A stretch of DNA of 64,000 nucleotides from Streptomyces griseus subsp. griseus (GTDB taxonomy: Bacteria; Actinomycetota; Actinomycetes; Streptomycetales; Streptomycetaceae). The notes beneath the pieces are model-generated. The model was not told the DNA's origin, searched no databases, and was given only the letters and a program-made list of their open reading frames with translations. Positions within the stretch are counted from its first letter, which is position 1. Every line of letters begins with the position of its first letter. The position numbers were made by a program, and so were the translations under genes. Shown one piece after another: positions 25,984 through 35,486 of this stretch. The stretch spans positions 5,580,001 to 5,644,000 of the forward strand of contig NZ_CP032543.1 of NCBI RefSeq assembly GCF_003610995.1. The letters are read 5' to 3'.

Positions 25984-27399
25984 ATGGCCCCAGCTGCCAT
26001 GCGTACCGCCGCACAATCCCTCTCCGGCGCCAAGCCGGTCCCCTACTGGCTGGACGACCCGGCCAGACCCGATGCGCTGCCCGCCCTCACCGGCGACGAG
26101 CACGCCGACCTCCTCGTCGTCGGCGGCGGCTACAGCGGGCTGTGGACCGCGCTCATCGCCAAGGAGCGCGACCCCGGCCGGGACGTCGTCCTCATCGAGG
26201 GGCACGAGGTGGGCTGGGCCGCCTCGGGCCGCAACGGCGGCTTCTGCGCCGCCTCCCTCACCCACGGCCTGGCCAACGGCGTGGAGCGGTGGCCGGACGA
26301 GATCGCGAAGCTGGGGGAGCTTGGGGAGCGGAACCTCGACGCCATCGAGGAGGCCGTCGCCCGCTACGGAATCGACTGCGAGTTCGAGCGGACCGGCGAG
26401 ATCGATGTCGCCACCGAGCCCCACCAGCTCGAAGAGCTGCGGGAATGGCACCAGGAGATCGTCGCGCTCGGCATCACCGGCGTGGACTTCCTGGACCGCG
26501 ACGCCCTGCGCGCCCAGGTCGACTCACCCACCTTCCTCGGCGGCCTCTGGGACCGCAACGGCGTCGCGATGCTGCACCCGGCCAAGCTCGCCTGGGGCCT
26601 GAAGCGGGTCTGCCGGGAGCTGGGCGTACGGATCTACGAGCACACCCGGGGCCTCGACCTCGTGCGCTCCGGCCCGGGGATGGCGGTGCGTACGCCGTAC
26701 GGGAGGGTCTTCGCCCGCCGGGTCGCGCTCGGCACCAACATCTTCCCGTCGCTCGTCAAGCGGGTCCGCCCGTACACCGTGCCGGTCTACGACTATGCGC
26801 TGATGACCGAACCGCTCACGCCCGAGCAGTTGGAATCCATCGGCTGGAAGGGGCGCCAGGGGCTCGGCGACAGCGCGAACCAGTTCCATTACTTCCGGCT
26901 CTCCGCCGACAACCGGATCCTGTGGGGCGGATACGACGCGATCTATCCGTACGGCGGAAAGCTCAGCGCCGATCTGGACCAGCGGCCGGAGACGTTCCTG
27001 AAGCTCGCGGAGCAGTTCTTCGGCTGTTTTCCGCAGCTTTCCGGACTGAATTTCACGCACGCCTGGGGCGGTGCGATCGACACCTGTTCCCGCTTCACGG
27101 CATTCTTCGGAACGGCCCATCAGGGACGGGTCGCCTACGCCGCCGGATATACGGGTCTCGGCGTCGGCTCCACCCGTTTCGGGGCCGATGTGATGCTGGA
27201 TCTGCTCGCCGGCGGGGAGACCGAGCGGACCCGGCTGGAGATGGTCCGCTCGAAGCCGATGCCGTTCCCGCCGGAGCCGTTCGCCTGGGCCGGGATCGAG
27301 ATCACCAAGCGGTCCCTCGCCCGCGCCGACAGCGACGGCGGGCACCGCAATCTCTGGCTGAGGACCATGGACAAGCTGGGGCTGGGCTTCGACAGCTGA
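25984..27399 (+). CDS. FAD-dependent oxidoreductase (PuuB/DAO-like)
   Basis: A 471-aa flavoenzyme of the D-amino-acid oxidase/gamma-glutamylputrescine oxidase superfamily. The dinucleotide motif is ADLLVVGGGYSGLWTALIA, then GWAASGRNGGFCAASL and the C-terminal FAD loop AYAAGYTGLGVGSTRFGADV. GAAGGAG precedes ATG 25984. As the last gene of the polyamine importer operon it most likely oxidises an imported amine or its glutamylated form to the aldehyde, feeding the dehydrogenase at 20162. Whether it uses free putrescine or gamma-glutamylputrescine cannot be told. Confidence 0.88.
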   Translation: MAPAAMRTAAQSLSGAKPVPYWLDDPARPDALPALTGDEHADLLVVGGGYSGLWTALIAKERDPGRDVVLIEGHEVGWAASGRNGGFCAASLTHGLANGVERWPDEIAKLGELGERNLDAIEEAVARYGIDCEFERTGEIDVATEPHQLEELREWHQEIVALGITGVDFLDRDALRAQVDSPTFLGGLWDRNGVAMLHPAKLAWGLKRVCRELGVRIYEHTRGLDLVRSGPGMAVRTPYGRVFARRVALGTNIFPSLVKRVRPYTVPVYDYALMTEPLTPEQLESIGWKGRQGLGDSANQFHYFRLSADNRILWGGYDAIYPYGGKLSADLDQRPETFLKLAEQFFGCFPQLSGLNFTHAWGGAIDTCSRFTAFFGTAHQGRVAYAAGYTGLGVGSTRFGADVMLDLLAGGETERTRLEMVRSKPMPFPPEPFAWAGIEITKRSLARADSDGGHRNLWLRTMDKLGLGFDS

Positions 27400-27538
27400 C
27401 AGCTTGTCCAACAGTGTGACCCACCTCACCACCGACAAGTAGCCGGAACCCGCGTCATAGTTCACGCCCGACGCTCTCTCGCCCGTGTACGCACCGGTAG
27501 GACCCTGCCGGTGCCCACACGTCAACGGGAGGCTGGTC

Positions 27539-28003
27539 ATGACTGGCTCGGAGACCAGGGCCGCGGTCGAATGGCTCACATCGGTGGCACCGGATCCGGG
27601 CGCCTGCCGCTGGGAGTGGGAGCGGAACCCGCAGGGGATCGCGCTCCTTCCCGCCGGCCGGCGCTGGGATGTGCTGATCCTGCCGGGGGAGCTGGGTTAT
27701 CCGACGCTGGACGTGCTCACCCGGCTCATCGACCGGCCCGGACCGGTCCTCGCCGACTTCGGCGAGTCCCGGATGGGCTTCTTCGTCCCGCCGGGCACCG
27801 CGTCCCGCTGGATCGGTACCGGCATCCGGGGCGCGGGCCCCGGCACCTGGATCGTCGTCCCGCACCCGGGCCGGGCGGCCGGGGGAGTGCGGTGGCTGAT
27901 CCCGCCGGACGGTTCGGGGACCCTCACGGACGCGGGGCTGCTGGAGCTGGCGATGCACGAGGCGGCCGGAGCCGCCGCCCAGGGCGACCGCGAAGGGGGG
28001 TGA
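27539..28003 (+). CDS. Conserved hypothetical protein, Prim-Pol-like N-terminus
   Basis: A 154-aa cytosolic protein: AAVEWLTSVAPDPGACRWEW, LLPAGRRWDVLILPGELGYP, VLADFGESRMGFFVPPG, GAGPGTWIVVPHPGR. The layout recalls Streptomyces proteins annotated as bifunctional DNA primase/polymerase N-terminal-like, but the catalytic motifs of that fold are not evident to me, so the function is open. A GGGAGG Shine-Dalgarno sequence precedes ATG 27539. It stands alone between the polyamine operon and the chitinase gene. Confidence 0.75.
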   Translation: MTGSETRAAVEWLTSVAPDPGACRWEWERNPQGIALLPAGRRWDVLILPGELGYPTLDVLTRLIDRPGPVLADFGESRMGFFVPPGTASRWIGTGIRGAGPGTWIVVPHPGRAAGGVRWLIPPDGSGTLTDAGLLELAMHEAAGAAAQGDREGG

Positions 28004-28043
28004 CCCGCAGCTCGGAGGCCGTACCGGGGGTGACCCCCCTGCC

Positions 28044-28079
28044 AGAGGTCTTGACAACCTGATTGGTCTGGACCATGTT
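28044..28079 (+). promoter_or_regulatory. Chitinase promoter with DasR-like sites
   Basis: TTGACA (28051-28056), a 17-bp spacer and CATGTT (28074-28079) form a promoter-like pair. ATTGGTCTGGACCATG (28062-28077) matches the dre consensus for the GntR regulator DasR (TGGTCTAGACCA core) and covers the spacer and -10. A weaker half-match, GGTCTTGACAACC, lies at 28047-28059. DasR controls chitinase genes in Streptomyces, so N-acetylglucosamine-responsive repression is likely. Confidence 0.75.
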
Positions 28080-28121
28080 GTGCGCACGCCACACCCAATT
28101 CCCCCCTGCACGGAGGCTGTT

Positions 28122-29948
28122 GTGGAACGCACGGGACCAACCGTCAGATTTTCCGGACTTCTGGCCACCTGTACGGCCGCGGTGCTCGCCGCCGGTGCCC
28201 TGGTCGCCACGGCACCGGCGGCGAGCGCGGCGGACGTGGACGTGGCGCGCAACGGCGGTTTCGAGTCGGGCCTCGACGGCTGGAGCTGCACCGCGGGCAG
28301 CGGCTCGGTCGTCTCCACCCCGGTGCACGGCGGTACGAAGGCGCTGAAGGGGACCCCGGCGGGCAACGACAACGCCAAGTGCTCCCAGGCCGTCACGGTC
28401 AAGCCCAACTCCCGCTACACATTGAGCGCCTGGGTACAGGGAAGCCCCGTCTACCTCGGCGCCACCGGCACCGGCACTACCGACGTCTCCACCTGGACCC
28501 AGTCCGCCGGCGCCTGGAAGCAGCTCACCACCAGCTTCACCACCGGCCCCAGCACCACCTCCGTCAGCGTCTACACCCACGGCTGGTACGGCTCTCCCGC
28601 CCACTACGTCGACGACCTCACCCTCGTCGGCCCCGGCGGCGACCCCGTGGTCGTCCCGGCGGTCCCGGCCGGTCTGAAGACCACCGCCACCACCTCGTCC
28701 TCCGTGTCGCTCTCCTGGAACGCCGTCTCGAACGCGAGCGGCTACAACGTCTACCGAGGCGGTACGAAGGTGGCCTCGGCCACCGGCCCGTCCGCCACCG
28801 TGACGGGGCTGGCCGCCTCGACGGCGTACAGCTTCCAGGTCACCGCCACCAACGCGGCCGGCGAGTCCGCGAAGTCGGCCGCCGTCACCGCGACCACCAC
28901 GGCGGGCGGCGGGGGCGGCGGCGACACCAAGCTGCCCGCCCGGGCGCTGGTCGGCTATCTCCACTCCAGCTTCGCCAACGGCTCCGGCTACACCCGCATG
29001 GCGGACGTGCCCGCTTCCTGGGACGTGATCAACCTCGCCTTCGGTGAACCCACCTCCGTCACCTCCGGCGATATCCGCTTCTCGCTCTGCCCGGTCACCG
29101 AGTGCCCGAACGTCGAGTCCGAGGCGGAGTTCAAGGCCGCCATCAAGGCCAAGCAGGCGGCGGGCAAGAAGGTCCTGATCTCCATCGGCGGCCAGAACGG
29201 CCAGGTACAGCTCGCCTCCACCGCCGCCCGGGACGCCTTCGTCACCTCGGTCTCGAAGATCATCGACACCTACGGCCTGAACGGCCTGGACATCGACTTC
29301 GAGGGCCACTCCCTCTCGCTCAACACGGGCGACACCGACTTCCGCTCCCCGACCTCGCCGGTGATCGTCAACCTGATCTCCGCGGTGAAGACCCTCAAGG
29401 CCAAGTACGGCTCCGACTTCATCCTGACGATGGCGCCCGAGACCTTCTTCGTCCAGCTCGGCTACCAGTTCTACGGCTCCGGCCCCTGGGGCGGCCAGGA
29501 CCCGCGCGCCGGCGCCTACCTGCCGGTCATCCACGCCCTGCGCGACGACCTGACCCTGCTGCACGTCCAGGACTACAACTCGGGCCCGATCATGGGGCTG
29601 GACAACCAGTACCACTCGATGGGCGGCGCGGACTTCCACATCGCGATGACCGACATGCTGCTCGCCGGCTTCCCGGTCGCGGGCAACACCAGCCGCGTCT
29701 TCCCGGGCCTGCGCCCCGACCAGGTCGCCATCGGCCTCCCGGCCTCGACCAACGCGGGCAACGGCCACACCTCACCGGCCGAGGTCAACAAGGCGCTCAA
29801 CTGCCTGATGAAGAAGACCGACTGCGGCTCCTACCAGACCCACGGGACCTGGTCCGACCTGCGCGGCCTGATGACCTGGTCGATCAACTGGGACCGGTTC
29901 AACAACTGGGAGTTCAGCCGGAACTTCAACTCCTACTTCGGCCGCTGA
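28122..29948 (+). CDS. Secreted chitinase, GH18, with CBM and fibronectin III domains
   Basis: A 608-aa secreted enzyme that hydrolyses chitin. The signal peptide ends near residue 36 (APAASA). Residues about 40-170 are a jelly-roll carbohydrate-binding module (NGGFESGLDGWSC), 180-265 a fibronectin type III domain (VPAGLKTTATTSSSVSLSWN), then a Gly linker (AGGGGGGDTK), and 275-608 the GH18 barrel. The catalytic DxDxE motif is LDIDFE with acid/base Glu at 394. GTG 28122 follows GGAGG by 6 nt. A DasR-like operator lies over the promoter. The domain order is usual for Streptomyces chitinases. Confidence 0.95.
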   Translation: MERTGPTVRFSGLLATCTAAVLAAGALVATAPAASAADVDVARNGGFESGLDGWSCTAGSGSVVSTPVHGGTKALKGTPAGNDNAKCSQAVTVKPNSRYTLSAWVQGSPVYLGATGTGTTDVSTWTQSAGAWKQLTTSFTTGPSTTSVSVYTHGWYGSPAHYVDDLTLVGPGGDPVVVPAVPAGLKTTATTSSSVSLSWNAVSNASGYNVYRGGTKVASATGPSATVTGLAASTAYSFQVTATNAAGESAKSAAVTATTTAGGGGGGDTKLPARALVGYLHSSFANGSGYTRMADVPASWDVINLAFGEPTSVTSGDIRFSLCPVTECPNVESEAEFKAAIKAKQAAGKKVLISIGGQNGQVQLASTAARDAFVTSVSKIIDTYGLNGLDIDFEGHSLSLNTGDTDFRSPTSPVIVNLISAVKTLKAKYGSDFILTMAPETFFVQLGYQFYGSGPWGGQDPRAGAYLPVIHALRDDLTLLHVQDYNSGPIMGLDNQYHSMGGADFHIAMTDMLLAGFPVAGNTSRVFPGLRPDQVAIGLPASTNAGNGHTSPAEVNKALNCLMKKTDCGSYQTHGTWSDLRGLMTWSINWDRFNNWEFSRNFNSYFGR

Positions 29949-29990
29949 GGCACCCCTGAGGCGCACAGCCCTGAGGTGACCCACCAGACC

Positions 29991-30033
29991 GATGCCCGTC
30001 GCCGGGGTGAAGAGGATCGCGGCGACGGGCATC
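29991..30033. terminator. Hairpin between convergent chitinase and PAP2 genes
   Basis: GATGCCCGTCGCC (29991-30003) pairs perfectly with GGCGACGGGCATC (30021-30033) across a 17-nt loop. The right arm touches the stop codon of the minus-strand PAP2 gene and the left lies 43 bp after the chitinase stop, so it may serve both. Confidence 0.6.
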
Positions 30034-30847
30034 ATCCATGCCGTCCCGCCCGCCCACACCGCCGACCGCTGACCCACCACAGCGGCGCCAGCAGCACCGG
30101 CCCCAGGCACCAGCTCGCCAGCACGTCCAGCGGCCAGTGGTAGCCGTGCAGCACCAGCCCGGCGCCCGTCGCCGCCGTCAGCAGGACAGCGGCGGCGGGC
30201 GGCATCCACGCGCGGAGCCACGCCGGTCGCGGGACGGCGAGGAGGAGCAGCGCCGAAGCGCCGTACGCCACCGCCGCCGTCGCCGTATGGCCCGACGGGT
30301 AGTAGTTGACGGCCTCGGTCAGCGGGCCCTGCCGGGCGGTCGCCACCTTCAGCGGGATCACCAGCGCGGGCACGGCCGCCATGGTGAGGGCGGCGTACAC
30401 CGGCAGCCGCCGGGCACCGCGCCACAGCGCGTACGCCATCGCGCAGACGAGGACGGGGAGCGCGACCGCCACCCCGCCGAGGTCCGAGCAGAGCTGGCTC
30501 AGGCCCGAGGGACCGCGCAGGAAGAGGCTCTCGCCGACGCGCTCGTCCAGCCGGACCAGCGGACCGTCGGCCGCCACCTGCCAGGTGATCAGCGCGAAGA
30601 GCGCCACCAGGGAGCCGAGAAGGAGAGAGGCCGGCCACCCGGGAACAGGGGGGGTTGTTCCGGGATGGCCGGCGGGACCGGGTCGCCGCGCGCCCCGGGG
30701 GGTGTGGGGCGGGCGGCCGTCCGATCGGTGAGGAGTTCCGGAGCCTGGGGCTCCGGAGGCGTGCACGAAGGCACGCCCGGGACGGTGCTCGGGGAGCCCC
30801 GGCCCGGAATCGCCCGCGGTCTCCTGCGGGCGATGTGTTTCTCTCAT
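30032..30847 (-). CDS. PAP2-superfamily membrane phosphatase
   Basis: A 271-aa integral membrane phosphatase with about five or six helices (LLLGSLVALFALITWQ is the first). Motif 2 PSGHTATA and motif 3 HGYHWPLDVLASW are complete. Motif 1 reads KVATARQGP where KxxxxxxRP is expected, so one phosphate-contacting Arg is replaced by Gly. Likely substrates are isoprenoid pyrophosphates or phosphatidic acid. ATG 30847 gives a 70-residue Pro/Arg-rich cytosolic lead without a clear ribosome-binding site; a later start is possible. It lies downstream of gabT on the same strand. Confidence 0.8.
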   Translation of the reverse strand: MRETHRPQETAGDSGPGLPEHRPGRAFVHASGAPGSGTPHRSDGRPPHTPRGARRPGPAGHPGTTPPVPGWPASLLLGSLVALFALITWQVAADGPLVRLDERVGESLFLRGPSGLSQLCSDLGGVAVALPVLVCAMAYALWRGARRLPVYAALTMAAVPALVIPLKVATARQGPLTEAVNYYPSGHTATAAVAYGASALLLLAVPRPAWLRAWMPPAAAVLLTAATGAGLVLHGYHWPLDVLASWCLGPVLLAPLWWVSGRRCGRAGRHG

Positions 30848-30998
30848 CTGCAGGAACCGTACGGCAGCGGAGAGGCGGCCGACAGTCGCAACCGACACCC
30901 GCCATCGCCCCCGCACACGTTCTTCACAGGCCCTCACCCGGATGCCGGAAGGCGGCGTCGAATGGACCGCCGCCCGACTGTCACCGGGGCGCGAAGGA

Positions 30999-32339
30999 TC
31001 AGAGCGTGCCGAAAGCCTGCTCGATGACGTCCAGGCCCTCGTCGAGCAGGTCCTCACCGATCACCAGCGGCGGCAGGAAGCGCAGCACGTTGCCGTAGGT
31101 GCCGCAGGTCAGGACCATGACGCCCTCGGCGTGGCAGGCCTTGGCGAGCGCGCCGGCCGCCTCCGGGTTCGGGTCCTTCGTGCCGGACTTCACCAGCTCG
31201 ATGGCGATCATGGCGCCACGGCCGCGGATGTCGCCGATGATGTCGCCGTTCGGGAGCTTCGCCTGCATCTGGCCGAGGCGGTCCTTCATGATCTCCTCGA
31301 TCCGCCGGGCCTTCCCGTTCAGGTCCAGCTCGCGCATCGTCTCGATGGCGCCGAGCGCACCCGCGCAGGCGACCGGGTTGCCACCGTACGTACCGCCCAG
31401 ACCACCCGCGTGCGCGGCGTCCATGATCTCGGCGCGGCCGGTCACGGCGGAGAGCGGCAGACCGCCCGCGATGCCCTTGGCGGTGGTGATCAGGTCCGGG
31501 ACGATGCCCTCGTCCTCGCAGGCGAACCACTGGCCGGTGCGGCAGAAGCCGGACTGGATCTCGTCCGCGACGAAGACGATGCCGTTGTCCTGGGCGAACC
31601 GGGCGATCGCCGGGAGGAAGCCCTTGGCCGGCTCGATGAAGCCGCCCTCGCCGAGCACCGGCTCGATGATGATCGCGGCGACGTTCTCCGCGCCGATCTG
31701 CTTGGTGATCTCGTCGATGGCCTGGGCCGACGCCTCGGCACCGGCGTTCTCGGCGCCTGTCGGCCAGCGGTAGCCGTAGGCGACCGGGACGCGGTAGACC
31801 TCGGGCGCGAACGGGCCGAAGCCCTGCTTGTACGGCATGTTCTTCGCCGTCATGCCCATGGTGAGGTTGGTCCGGCCGTGGTAGCCGTGGTCGAAGACGA
31901 CGACGGCGGTGCGCTTGGTGTAGGCGCGGGCGATCTTCACCGCGTTCTCGACGGCCTCGGCGCCCGAGTTGAACAGCGCCGACTTCTTGGCGTGGTCGCC
32001 CGGCGTCAGCTCGGCGAGCTGCTCACAGACCTCGACGTACCCCTCGTACGGCGTGACCATGAAACAGGTGTGGGTGAAGTCCGCGAGCTGCGCGGAGGCT
32101 CGGCGTACGACGGCCTCGGCGGAGGCGCCGACCGAGGTCACGGCGATGCCGGAGCCGAAGTCGATCAGCCGGTTGCCGTCCACGTCCTCGATGATCCCGC
32201 CACCGGCGCGGGCGGTGAACACCGGCAGGGTGGAGCCCACACCTGCGGCGACGGCGGCGAGCCGGCGGGCCTGAAGCTCCACCGACTTCGGGCCGGGGAT
32301 GGCAGTGACGACGCGGCGCTCCTGCGGGATTGCGGTCAT
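30999..32339 (-). CDS. gabT: 4-aminobutyrate aminotransferase
   Basis: A 446-aa class III PLP transaminase converting GABA and 2-oxoglutarate to succinic semialdehyde and glutamate. Motifs: FNSGAEAVENAVKIARAYTK, FVADEIQSGFCRTGQW, and the PLP lysine in TTAKGIAGGLPLSAV; GGLGGTYGGNPVACA follows. CAGGAG precedes ATG 32339. It has its own promoter region with a TGTCCG...CGGACA palindrome shared in part with the succinate-semialdehyde-type dehydrogenase at 37407, the expected next step of the pathway. Confidence 0.95.
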   Translation of the reverse strand: MTAIPQERRVVTAIPGPKSVELQARRLAAVAAGVGSTLPVFTARAGGGIIEDVDGNRLIDFGSGIAVTSVGASAEAVVRRASAQLADFTHTCFMVTPYEGYVEVCEQLAELTPGDHAKKSALFNSGAEAVENAVKIARAYTKRTAVVVFDHGYHGRTNLTMGMTAKNMPYKQGFGPFAPEVYRVPVAYGYRWPTGAENAGAEASAQAIDEITKQIGAENVAAIIIEPVLGEGGFIEPAKGFLPAIARFAQDNGIVFVADEIQSGFCRTGQWFACEDEGIVPDLITTAKGIAGGLPLSAVTGRAEIMDAAHAGGLGGTYGGNPVACAGALGAIETMRELDLNGKARRIEEIMKDRLGQMQAKLPNGDIIGDIRGRGAMIAIELVKSGTKDPNPEAAGALAKACHAEGVMVLTCGTYGNVLRFLPPLVIGEDLLDEGLDVIEQAFGTL

Positions 32340-32379
32340 GAGGGGCTCCTGGGGGTGTATCGGACGCTCTGCTCATCGC

Positions 32380-32455
32380 AGGCTAGGGGTGGGCGACGTA
32401 CCCGGGCATGCTCCGATCGGGAGTGGTGGCCGCGTGTCGTTGTCCGTCGCGGACA
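32380..32455 (-). promoter_or_regulatory. gabT promoter region with hyphenated palindrome
   Basis: TGTCCG-TCG-CGGACA (32441-32455) is a perfect hyphenated palindrome. A -10-like TAGCCT on the minus strand (32385-32380) lies about 55 bp closer to gabT, so the palindrome sits where an activator would bind. The minus-strand motif CGGACAAcgACACG resembles CGGACAAACACG at 37266-37277. Confidence 0.4.
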
Positions 32456-32631
32456 GATGGCGGGGCGCCGGCCGGATGCAGCCTGCCGACGCACCTGCCG
32501 ACCTGCTGCGATGCGGGCACGGGCCGGTCCGGGACGGTCACTGTTCGGGCGGGTTGCTGAACTCCCCGTGTGCGCGCACTAGATTGACCGGGGCAGCGGA
32601 TGGACCCGGCAGGTCAAGGGGGCAGTGGTTC

Positions 32632-35246
32632 ATGGAAGACGAGGGCACGCGCGGCGTACGGGGCACGAGCGCGGACAGGGTGCCCGGACCGGCGGGGCCG
32701 CCGGCGGAGCCATCGCGGCGGCCTTGGCCGGGGCAGCCCGAGCCGGAGCGGCCTCCGGCCGGGGAACCGGGCGGTCCGCACCCCGCGCCGGGGGAGCCGC
32801 CGAGGGCCCAGGCGCCCGCGGACCCGTGGGCTCCACAGGTACCGCCGCCCGCGGACCCCGGGGCGTCGCAGGTGCCGCCGCCCGCGGACCCGGGGCGTCG
32901 TGGGGTGGGCAGCCCTCCGCCTGGACCGCCCCGCCGCCGCTCCCGCCCGGGCCGCCCCCTGCCCGCCCCGCCGCCCCGCCGCCCCCCGTCGAGGAGCCGA
33001 CGGCCGGGGCCCCCGCCCTCGACGCCTGGCTGCGTACGCCCCGCCCCCCGCAGCCCCCCGGCGTCTGGCGGTTCGGGTTCACACCGCGTCCGCCCGAGCA
33101 GGGTGACGAGGTCTCCGACCGCTCCCTCCTCGTGGGCGCCGTCATCACCCTCCTCTCCGCCCTCCTCCTCTGGTCGCTCTGGCGCAACGGCTACCTCCCC
33201 TACCGGCTCGTCCCCCTGAAGCTCTTCACCCCCGGCGAGTGGTGGAACCCGGGAATCTCCGGCGGTCCCCGCAGCATCGAGGGCTCCGACGCCCTCACCG
33301 TGTACGAGGCCCTCCTCTTCGGGCTGCTCGTCTACGGCTGCGGCCGGATCGGGAACTTCTCCGAGCTCTTCCGCCGCCATGTCGTGAGCCGTGGCCAGCC
33401 CTTCCTCGCCCTCGTGGCGGCCGTCGCGGGAGGCCTCACCCAGCTCCTGGTCTGGAAGGAGACCCTGCCGGTCGTCCGCCCGGTCCTGGCCCTGGTCGCC
33501 GCCGTCGCGGGCGGTGAGATCTACCAGAGCCAGACCGTCGTCAACGTCGTCTACGCCCTGATCGCCGCCGCAGTCCTTTACCCCTTCGCCCGTCTGGGCC
33601 GCTGGCGCGAGCTGATCGCGGCCCGCAGGGGCACCACCACACCGGCCCCGGCCGACGCCCCGCCCCCCGCCTCCGCGACCTCGGCCGACCGGTGGCCCGA
33701 GCTGCGCGCGGCGGGCTGGACCGACGCGGCGGACACCCTCACCGCCGAGGTCCGCACCGGCCGGATGAACGACGTGGACGTGGCCCGCCTCCGCCACGCC
33801 TGGGAGCGGGCCACCCGCAGCCCCGACCGCCTGGCCCCGCTCGCCGAAGCCGTCCTGCGCACCGGGGGAGCGGCCGCCCTGCACCCCTCGGGCCACCGCG
33901 ATCTGCCCCGCCGCACCGCCCGCCACGATGTGCTCACCGGCCAGGTCCGCATCGGTCGCTGCGCCGACGACCCGCACAACCCCTACACCCGCCGGACCAC
34001 CGGCCTCGCCCTGGATCCCGCCCTGCTCGGCACCTCGCTGCTGGCCGTAGGGCCGCCCGGCTCGGGCAAGTCCGCCCGGCTGGTGCGCCCGGTCGTCGAG
34101 GCCCTCGGCCTGCGCGCCCTGGCCGGTCAGGCGGCCGTCCTCGCCGTCGGCGCCACGGGCAGCCCGCTCGGTCCGGACGAGGCCTTCGACGTCGTCGTAC
34201 GCGTCGGCAACCCCGCCTCCGCCCACGACCTCGACCTCTACGGCGGCACCTCCGACCCCGACGAGGCCGCGGCCGTCCTGGCGGAGGGGCTCGTCGGCGA
34301 TGTCGGCAGCCTGGACAGCCGCCGCGCCGCCACCGTCCTCGCCCAGCTGCTCGGCCCGTACCGGACGGCCCACGGCCACTTCCCCTCCGTACCGGAACTG
34401 CGCGAACTTCTCGACGGCTCCCCGCAGGCCCTCGCCGCGCTCCGGGCCACCCTCGAAGCGGCGGGGCAGCAGGCGATGCTCCGCGAGTTGGAGGCCCGCA
34501 CCCGGCAGGCGGGCGGTCCCGGCGACCCCGCCCCGGCCCTCGCGGACCGGGTGGCGCTGCTGGACCGGCCCGCCTTCGCCGGGTTCTTCGCCACCGGCCC
34601 GGACGCCCGCCCCTTCGCGCTGCGCTCGCTGGGCCAGTACCCGCTGCGGGTCCGTATCGACCTGCCGGAACGCGGCCACGCGGAGGCCTCCCGCCTCCTC
34701 ACCCGGCTGCTGCTCGCCCAGTTCACCGCGATCACGGCCGCCCGCACCGACACCACCCTCTTCGTCGGCCTGGTCCTGGACGACGCGACCCACGCGGTGA
34801 CCGCCGAGACCGTACGCGGCATCCGCCGGCTCCGCTCGGTCAACGCCGGGGCCGTCCTCACCCTCCGTACCGTCGACGACGTCCCCGAACCCCTGCACAC
34901 CCCGCTGCTCGGCGCGGTCGGCTGCACGGCCGCCTTCTCCGGCATCACCACGTGGGACGGCAAGCGATTCGCCGAGTCCTGGGGCAAGGAGTGGGTGGAG
35001 ACCCGCGAGGTCGCCCAGCACACCGTCTTCGCCGACCAGCCGTTCACCCGCGCCCTGCACGCGCTGCGCAAGCTGGTCACGGGCAAGGCGGTGACCACGG
35101 ACGCGGTGACCGTACGGCAGGTGGAGAAGGAGCGCTGGTCGGCATCGGAGCTGGCGTACGCGGTCCCGGCCGGGCACGCGGTGATCCGGCTGACGACGGT
35201 GGAGGGCGAGCACGCACCGCCGCTGCTGGTGGAGCTGGGTGGCTGA
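32632..35246 (+). CDS. VirD4/TraG-like membrane ATPase, apparently frameshifted
   Basis: As read here the gene is split between two frames. ATG 32632, 9 nt after AAGGGGG, opens a Pro-rich N-terminus (MEDEGTRGVRGTSAD...) in frame 1. From about 32890 the sensible reading continues in frame 0 (SWGGQPSAWTAPPPLPPG) to the stop at 35246. The rest has four to five hydrophobic segments near 33121-33590, then a P-loop AVGPPGSGKSARLV (34045-34086) and a coupling-protein-like Walker B region (FVGLVLDDATHAVTAETVRG). It resembles VirD4/TraG-type DNA-pumping ATPases but has no conjugation genes beside it. The frame change maps to a C run that is one base shorter than in the preceding repeat unit. It may be a true lesion or a sequencing error. 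Confidence 0.75.
32839..32903 (+). repeat. 33-bp in-gene tandem repeat with a 1-base deletion
   Basis: Unit 1 (32839-32871) encodes VPPPADPGASQ. Unit 2 (32872-32903) is the same but has CCC at 32889-32891 where unit 1 has CCCC at 32856-32859. Restoring one C joins the two reading frames of the VirD4-like gene. A more diverged copy (APADPWAPQ) precedes unit 1. Confidence 0.8.
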
Positions 35247-35486
35247 GAGACACCCCTCGGCGACCGGGGAGGGTTGAGAGCGGTTCCAGGAACTCTGCCG
35301 CCCTGGCAGAATCGGTGGCAGCCGTTCATACGCGACGGAGTAGTCATCGATGACCGGCCGCTGACCACCGTCCACCGGTCAACGATCACTGATCACAAGC
35401 TGCCGACCACCGACCACCGACCACCGATCGCACCGGCGAGACCCCTCGCCGGTCACGCGTCTCCGACACCGAGGGTTCCCGGTCCC

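Noticed and set aside
35404..35424. CGACCAC x3 direct repeat before the PucR gene
   Set aside because: Short and embedded in generally similar ACC/GAC-rich sequence; too little to call a site.
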